From positions 744,001 to 808,000 of the forward strand of contig JAHRHY010000011.1 in assembly GCA_019671135.1 (NCBI GenBank): a stretch of 64,000 nt of DNA. Direction: 5' to 3'. Shown in pieces: positions 57,018 through 64,000 of this stretch; within the stretch, counting starts at the first letter, position 1, and the number at the start of each line of letters is the position of its first letter. The notes under the pieces are model-generated. The model worked only from the letters and a program-made list of their open reading frames with translations. It did not search any database and was not told where the DNA came from. A program made the position numbers and the translations under genes. Source of the stretch: Linnemannia hyalina (taxonomy: Eukaryota > Mortierellomycota > Mortierellomycetes > Mortierellales > Mortierellaceae).

Positions 57018-60000
57018 ATGAATCCTCCCGGCCCAGCGGCTGCCGCACCGACCCCTAGGCAGGGGCCACCCCGTCCCCATCCTCACGCACAATCAAATCC
57101 TCATTCCCCACCACAACAGCAACACCCTCAACAACAACATCCTCAACCACGTCAGCAGCAACAACAAAGACCTTCCCAACACAACCCACAAATTCCTCCA
57201 CAGACCCACCATCCTAACGCACCACAACCTGGCCAAGAACGGCGCCCTATGCCCTCCCAGGAACATCCTCCTCCTCAGGGTGGCCAACAGCATCAGCAAC
57301 AACGGACATTCCAGCAGGGACCCCCCGACAGGAATCAATACCCCCCTAATTCGATCCCCCTCCGCGACCTGCAGCACCATCAACATCAGCAACACCAGCA
57401 GCCACAGTCACAGCCGATACACCTTCAGACGAACCAGTTCAACAACCACCACTATGGCGCTGGACTCGGCGGTGTTGACTCGGACGACGAAGGTACGTAC
57501 GCACAGCCAGGGTTTCTCAACCAGCGGGACACGGTCTACTCGCTGTCTTCGCAACAGTCCCTCTTCCACAACCAGGAGTCGCACAACAACGATGGTAAGG
57601 AACACGAACTGATGAATTGAGGGTCAAGAATCGACGATGAGCAAAGGAATGAGACATCGCCGACAAAACACCCACAAAAGTAGATGGAGTCGACAAGTGG
57701 AGAGAGTGGGAATCGGGAGTGCAAATTTGTCGTTTTTATTGCCACTCCTACTTCACCCAGTGCAAGGTATCTCCGTTGGATGCAACGCCAACAACAAAAG
57801 AGCAAGGGGGACTGCACGAACAACACCTGTAACATTTGATTCCTGTGCCTTGCTGTTGTGTTCTATTGCACTCCTATTGGCTGGCACATGGGGGTCTGAT
57901 ATATTCCAGTGTTCTATTTTATGCATTTATCGTTTCTTTAATCGTCTGAGAAAAACGGGCGGCTGTCAAACCTTGTCTCTCCCCTCCTCTGTCTCTGTAC
58001 GCCCTTTAGCTATTTTTCACATTCATTTATTATTGCTAATACTGTACTCTCACTCGCTTATCTCTCTCAACTCTCAACTCTCAATGGAACCAACCAGTGC
58101 GCCCCTTCGCTAACATGAGCAGGAACGCATCCAGAGACCCCGTCATTGACAAGGGCAAAGGACGACACCATGGCGGGCCCTCCGAATCTGACTCGGACAA
58201 CTTCAGCGACTCGCGCTCAGAACGCGTCTTCTCCTCAGGCTCACTCCCCGGCGCAGACATCGACCTCTTTGGTCCCTTCAGAGGCCCTGACGATGGCCGC
58301 TACACCGGCTACTCCCCTTCCTCAGCCGCACTCCTCTCGCTGCTCGAACACAAGAAGAGCCCGATGGCTGGCCTCCAGTACCGTTACGACAACACCTCTT
58401 CCCCATCAGCACCTGGCAGCAACGTCTTTGTTGATCCTAAATCTCAACCCCCTGCTGACCAATACCCCTCATGGACCATCGAAAAAGGCGTGCCCCTTAC
58501 CCGACAAGAGATCGATGGCATCATGCTGGACTTGACTCGAAAGTTTGGCTTCCAGATTGACAGTATGCGCAATCAGTACGACGCCTTCATGACGATGCTC
58601 GACTCGAGGGCGTCTCGCATGTCCCCAGCCCAGGCTTTGACGACCATTCACGCGGATTACATCGGAGGAGAGAACGCCAACTACCGCAAGTGGTACTTTG
58701 CAGCACAGCTGGATCTGGACGACCACATGGGATATCACTCCGCTCCCCTCAAGAACAAGAAAGTCAACCGCAACTCAATGGTACCTCAGCCTGGTGCAGT
58801 CAACATTGAGACCCACGACTCCCTCGCCATGGCGGAGCAGCACTGGAAGGCTAGGATGAACCAGATGTCCCATTTTGACCGTGCCCGCCAGGTTGCCCTT
58901 TACCTGCTCCTCTGGGGTGAAGCCTCGCAGATCCGATTCTTGCCCGAGTGTCTCTGCTTCATCTACAAGTGCGCCGAAGACTACTATCTCTCGCCCGATT
59001 GCCAGCGGATGGTCAAGCCTGTCCCTGAGGGCCAGTATCTCCGCACGGTCATCCTGCCTTTGTACCGTTTCATCCGTGATCAAGGTTATGAGGTTCAAGG
59101 CGGCAGATACGTGAAGCGAGAACGTGACCACAACTCTGTCATCGGTTACGACGATATCAACCAGTCTTTCTGGAGCCCCGAAGGTATCGAACGGATCTGT
59201 CTGCGGGACAAGGTCCGGTTAGTCGATATTCACATTGGCAGAAGATGGGGCGCTCTTGGACACGTCGACTGGGACTCGTCTTTTAGAAAGACTTACATCG
59301 AGAAGCGCACCTGGCTCCACTTGGCTGTCAACTTTACACGAATCTGGATTATCCACGTGGTCATGTACTGGTACTACACCGCCTACAACGCGCCTTTCCT
59401 CTACATGAACGACACGACTGACCAGTCAGGAGGAGTCCAGTGGTCAATTGTTGGTCTCGGAGGGGCTATTGCTACCTTGATCATGTTGCTCGGCGTCTTT
59501 TGCGAGTTCATGTTCATCCCTCTCACCTGGTCCAACTCGGCGATGCTCATCCAGAGGTTGATCCTTCTCATCATCGTCCTGCTCCTGAACGTCGCCCCCG
59601 CTATTTACGTCTGCCTCTTCAACCGCACCGGTGACACCTCCTTGTACGTCGGAATCGGTCACTTTGCCGTGTCATTGATCACCACCATCGTCTTTGCTAT
59701 CGTTCCCTCGAACCAGCTTTTTGGTGGCAACTCCAAGACATCGCGCAAGAATCTCGCATCCCAGACTTTTACCGCCTCCTTCCCCAAGCTCAAGGGATCC
59801 GAGCGTGCTCTCTCCATTTTCCTTTGGGCCTTGGTGTTTGGATGCAAGTTAACCGAGTCATATTTCTTCCTGGCGGGGTCTTTCAAGGACCCGCTTATGA
59901 CCCTCTATAACGAGCGTATTCCCCTCTGCCAGGACAAGTACTTGGGCGACACCATGTGCAGGATCATGCCAGTGTTGACCATTGGCATCATGTTCATTGT

Positions 60001-63000
60001 CGACTTGGTCCTGTTCTTCTTGGACACCTATCTCTGGTATGTCATCTGGAACACCGTCTTCTCTGTCTGCTACTCCTTCAAGCTCGGAATTTCGGTTTGG
60101 ACTCCTTGGCGTAACGTCTTTTCTCGCCTTCCCAAGCGCATCTACGCTAAGCTCTTGGCAACAGCCGACATGGACGTCAGATACAAGCCCAAAGTCCTTT
60201 GCTCTCAGATCTGGAACGCCGTGGTCATTTCCATGTATCGTGAGCACATCCTATCGATCGAGCACGCTCAGCGGATGCTTTATCAGCAGGTGCCCTCAGA
60301 GAACGGAAGCAAGATCTCGCTCAAGACACCCACTTTCTTCATCGCCCAGGAGGATTCGTCCATCAAAGCCGAGTTTTACCCCCGCCGTTCCGAGGCCGAG
60401 CGTCGCGTCAACTTTTTCGCCCAGTCTCTTGCTACTCCAATCCCCGAACCACTGCCCGTCGACCAGATGCCCACATTCACTGTGTTGGTCCCTCACTATT
60501 CTGAAAAGACCCTGTTGTCGCTTCGCGAGATTATCAGGGAGGAGGACCAGAGCACCCGTGTGACCCTGTTGGAGTACTTGAAACAGCTTCACCCAGTCGA
60601 GTGGGACAACTTTGTCAGGGACACCAAGATCATGGCTGAGGAATCATCATTGTTTAACGGCGCCAGCGGATTTGGACTCTCAGCATTTGACTCGGACAAG
60701 GAGCACAGGGCTGACGACAAGAACAACGACGACCTTCCCTTCTACAGTATTGGATTCAAGACCGCTTCGCCTGAGTTCACCCTTCGCACCCGTATTTGGG
60801 CTTCACTTCGCGCCCAGACCTTGTACCGTACTGTGTCTGGATTCATGAACTACGCCAAGGCCATCAAGTTGCTCTACCGTATCGAGAACCCTGAGGTGGT
60901 TCACCAGTTTGGTGGCAACGGCGATCGTCTGGAACGGGAACTGGATCGAATCTCTCAGCAAAAGTTTAAGTTTGTGGTCTCGATGCAGCGGTACACCAAG
61001 TTCAGCAAGGAGGAGGCTGAAAACGCGGAGTTCCTGCTCCAGACTTACCCCTCGTTGCAGATCGCCTACCTGGACGAGCGACCACCTGAGGCTGAAGGCG
61101 AGGAGCCTATTGTCTACTCGGTGTTGATTGACGGCAAGTGCGAGATCCTCCCTGATGGCAAGCGTCGACCCCGGTTCAGAATCCGTCTTCCTGGTAACCC
61201 CATTCTCGGAGACGGCAAGTCTGACAACCAGAACCATGCCATCATCTTTACCCGGGGCGAGTATATCCAGCTGGTGGATGCCAACCAGGACAACTACTTG
61301 GAGGAAGCCCTCAAGATCCGCAACGTCCTTGGAGAGTTTGAGCAGCTTCACACCCCTCCCACCTCGCCTTACTCCCCTCAGATGTCGTCGGATGATGTCC
61401 CTGAGCCTGTTGCGATTGTTGGAGCCCGCGAGTACATTTTCTCGGAGAACATTGGAGTCCTTGGGGACGTTGCGGCCGGAAAGGAGCAGGTCTTTGGAAC
61501 GTTGACCCAGCGCATGATGGCCAAGATTGGTGGCAAACTGCATTACGGACACCCCGATTTCCTCAACTTTATCTTCATGACCACTCGCGGAGGTAACTTT
61601 TCCTGTTCCATTTTGCCATTCTCACGGTGCCTGTGTTTGATTTTAGCAAACGACAGCTTACTGACTTGTATACTCTCTTCTAAACACAGGCGTGAGTAAG
61701 GCGCAGAAGGGTCTTCATTTGAACGAGGATATCTATGCAGGTATGACGGCGTTCAACCGTGGAGGCAGAATCAAGCACACGGAGTATTACCAGTGCGGCA
61801 AGGGTCGTGATCTAGGATTTGGCTCGATCCTCAACTTCAACACCAAGATTGGTACAGGAATGGGAGAGCAGATGTTGTCGCGCGAGTACTACTACCTCGG
61901 AACACAGCTGCCTCTGGATCGCTTCCTCACCTTTTACTACGCCCATCCCGGATTCCACATCAACAACATCTTTATTATGCTGTCGGTCCAGCTGTTCATG
62001 TTCTCGATGCTTTTTATTGGATCGATGGCGTCATCGGTCACTGTTTGCGCGGATGTTGCCGAGGAAGGGTGCATGAACCTGGTCCCTGTCTTTGACTGGA
62101 TTAAGCGCTGTGTCCTCTCGATCTTTATTGTCTTCTTTATCGCCTTCCTGCCGCTTTTCCTGCAGGAGTTCATGGAGCGTGGATTCGTCCGCAGTCTGAT
62201 CCGTCTTGGCAAGCAGTTTATGTCGATGTCACCCCTGTTTGAGGTCTTTGTGACTCAGATCTATGCCAACTCGATCTTGACCAACTTGTCGTTCGGAGGA
62301 GCTCGTTACATCGCTACAGGACGTGGATTTGCCACGACTCGTACCCCCTTTGCGCTGCTCTACTCCAGATTCGCCGGCCCCTCGCTGTACTTGGGTATGA
62401 GGACGCTGATCATGCTCATCTTTGCATCGATGACGATGTGGGTCCCTCACCTGATCTACTTTTGGGTCTCGGTCATTGCGCTGGTCATCTCGCCTTTCCT
62501 CTTCAATCCTCACCAGTTCTCGTTCTCAGAGTTCTTCCTCGACTACCGCGAGTTCTTGCGCTGGCTCTCTCGCGGGAACTCTCGCACACACGTCTCGTCC
62601 TGGATCTCATACTGCCGCACCCTCCGCACTCGGATTACAGGATACAAGCGCAAGCGTCTGGGTCACCCCTCGGAGAAGCTTGGAGGCGATATCCCCAAGG
62701 CCAACTTTTGGGTCATTTTCGTCTCGGAACTTGTGTTCCCGTTGATCCAGGTGTTTATGTGCGTGGTCTGCTACATGTTTGTCCGGTCCTTTGCCACGTC
62801 CGACGGCAACGGTACTGCTGTTTATACCAGTGGTCTTCTCCGAGTCGGAGTCTTTGCGCTTGCACCCCTGGCGGTCAACGCGGCAGTTCTGGCAGTTCTC
62901 TTTGCGATCTCTCTCCTGCTGGGCCCGTGCATGAACATGTGCTGCGTCAAGTTTGGATCAATCATGGCGGCGATTGCTCACGCGGTGGCGGTGTTGACGT

Positions 63001-63548
63001 TACTCGGATTCTTCGAGGCACTCTGGGCACTCGAGGCCTGGAACGCCTCGCACGCGGTTCTGGGAATCATTGCCGCTATCTCTGTGCAGCGATTCGTGTT
63101 CAAGATACTGATTGCTGTCTTCCTGACGAGAGAGTTCAAGCACGACGAGACCAACCGGGCCTGGTGGACGGGCAAGTGGCACGGACGTGGATTGGGCTCG
63201 CATGCGATCTCGCAGCCTCTTCGCGAGTATGTCTGTAAGATCATCGAGATGTCGATGTTTGCATGCGACTTCCTCATGGGTCATGTCATCCTGATCCTGC
63301 TGTTCCCTATCTGTTTGATCCCCTGGATTGACCGGTGGCATTCGACCATGCTGTTCTGGCTGCGTCCCAGCAAACAGATCCGGGCACCCATCTTTTCGGC
63401 CAAGCTCCGGGCCCAGCGTCGTTGGACGGTGTTGGGATATGGATTGTTGTTCATCATTGTTGCTGCGGTCTTTGTCCTCTTGATCATTGGACCCATCGTC
63501 TTCCGCGAGCGGATGCCCAACAACCTTGGAAAGATCATTCCCGTCTAG
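57018..63548 (+). CDS. FKS1: 1,3-beta-glucan synthase catalytic subunit Fks1
   Basis: Fks1 polymerises UDP-glucose into beta-1,3-glucan at the plasma membrane. Exons 57018-57594, 58098-61592 and 61690-63548 join in frame to give 1976 residues (yeast: 1876). Exon 1 is a Pro/Gln/His-rich disordered head of 192 residues. Then come the FKS1_dom1 region (DYIGGENANYRKWYFAAQLD, LYLLLWGEASQIRFLPECLC), the first membrane bundle and the large cytosolic GT48 core (LPVDQMPTFTVLVPHYSEKT, VTLLEYLKQLHPVEWDNFV, ILGDGKSDNQNHAIIFTRGE). The second membrane bundle (RYIATGRGFATTR, SRFAGPSLYLGM) ends at FRERMPNNLGKIIPV. The intron 61593-61689 interrupts TTRGGVSKAQKG. The two echinocandin hot-spot regions differ from yeast (residues 783-791 and 1493-1500). 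Confidence 0.98.
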
Positions 63549-63737
63549 ATTTCTTCAACCTTCTTTTTTCATGTTGCTTTTGTCATTTACTCCTCATATA
63601 TTTTTCTTTCCTAGTTTATTGTTCAAGTCAAAACATCCCTTATCCTTTCTCTTTCTCTTCATCCTATCTCTTCTCATCCTTTCATTATTCTTTCCCATGT
63701 ACCATATAAACCATTGTTAGGGTCCTCTTCTACTTCC

Positions 63738-63743
63738 AATAAA
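63738..63743 (+). terminator. AATAAA polyadenylation signal of FKS1
   Basis: A canonical AATAAA lies 190 bp after the FKS1 stop in pyrimidine-rich DNA. It is the first full match downstream of the gene. Confidence 0.55.
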
Positions 63744-63815
63744 CAAAGCATCAGCAACCTACTACAGATGAGTTGGTCTTTTTGTTTCCTTGTTTATCTT
63801 GGCCTGCCTCGCCCT

Positions 63816-63983
63816 CTATCCTCTCTCTCTCTCCTGCATCCTCAAGTGCTCTTGTCCCTGCCATGCAGCATGTGTCCTCGTTATCTGCGTCAACCAACCT
63901 TGTCGCTCCATAGGCTCGACAGACCAACGGTTAGCCGCCATCAACAGCAACTGCACGGACTCATCGACATAGTCACACAACAT
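63816..63983 (-). CDS. Possible C-terminal exon of a gene running off the window (uncertain)
   Basis: A 56-residue minus-strand frame (MLCDYVDESVQLLLMAANRW onward, ending QERERG) has balanced, protein-like composition in a region that is otherwise low-complexity. A stop (TAG at 63995-63993) lies shortly upstream and also forms a possible acceptor AG, so this may be a last exon whose upstream exons lie outside the window. No family was recognised. If real, it converges on FKS1. Confidence 0.25.
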   Translation of the reverse strand: MLCDYVDESVQLLLMAANRWSVEPMERQGWLTQITRTHAAWQGQEHLRMQERERG

Positions 63984-64000
63984 TGCGATGGTCTAGCTGT

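Larger units (their letters stand above)
63549..64000. other. FKS1 3' region and right edge of the window
   Basis: Pyrimidine-rich 3' UTR of FKS1 with a polyadenylation signal, followed by sequence that may include the end of a convergent gene (63816-63983). Nothing else seen. Confidence 0.4.

Noticed and set aside
57637..58113. 158-codon plus-strand frame between FKS1 exons 1 and 2
   Set aside because: It lies within the 503-nt intron whose donor (GTAAGG) and acceptor (CCAG) join the two FKS1 exons in frame.
1..64000. tRNA, rRNA or snRNA genes
   Set aside because: B-box-like GGTTCGA/TCGAACC strings occur only inside coding exons (for example 21708 and 4577) without an A box or acceptor stem; no rRNA or U-snRNA core sequence was recognised by eye.

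Overview
The window is nuclear DNA of a filamentous fungus, most likely an early-diverging Mucoromycota lineage of the Mortierella type. Genes are intron-bearing with GTAAGT-like donors and short introns of mostly 80-250 nt. Intergenic DNA is rich in pyrimidine/purine tracts and long A/T homopolymers, and proteins carry long Gln/Asn/Ser-rich disordered stretches. The lineage is inferred from gene content and architecture; the fungal assignment itself is firm (Fks1 glucan synthase, Gas1, Bem1, Zn2Cys6 factor, Rmt2, Wss1). I resolved 17 genes, most of them spliced; exon joins were checked by hand for reading frame, and one gene (cytidine deaminase) is made only of short exons.

Layout. Minus strand, 408-15081: ELP1 (Elongator scaffold), RMT2 (arginine methyltransferase), a RasGEF with an N-terminal MIT-like helical segment, and cytidine deaminase. 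Plus strand, 17985-24914: BEM1-type polarity scaffold, peroxisomal 3-ketoacyl-CoA thiolase with PTS2, and WSS1 DNA-protein crosslink protease. Then a nucleolin/NSR1-like gene (minus), an ATF/CREB bZIP factor (plus, with a 3.6 kb upstream region), a HAD-family protein, a large Asn/Gln-rich Zn2Cys6 factor and an N-terminally anchored Lys-rich protein (all minus). After these come a 14-TM-type MFS transporter (plus), a TOM20-SET/MYND fusion, ribosomal protein eS27 and GAS1 (all minus), and finally FKS1 (plus). The right edge may hold the last exon of one more minus-strand gene.

Themes. Several genes belong to polarised growth and wall construction: RasGEF, BEM1, GAS1 and FKS1. GAS1 (remodels beta-1,3-glucan) and FKS1 (makes it) stand head to head. 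ELP1 and ATF-type bZIP both belong to stress gene expression, and the ELP1 promoter carries a perfect CRE palindrome.

Most unusual observations: (i) one spliced reading frame joining a complete mitochondrial TOM20 receptor to a SET/MYND methyltransferase-like domain, where keeping one intron would give a normal-size TOM20; (ii) a small repeat family lying upstream of BEM1 and thiolase; (iii) Fks1 hot-spot residues that differ from the yeast sequence; (iv) a long poly-Asn/poly-Gln prion-like region on a Zn2Cys6 factor; (v) thiolase exon 1 coding for little more than the peroxisomal targeting signal. No CRISPR array, rRNA, confident tRNA or intact transposon was found.
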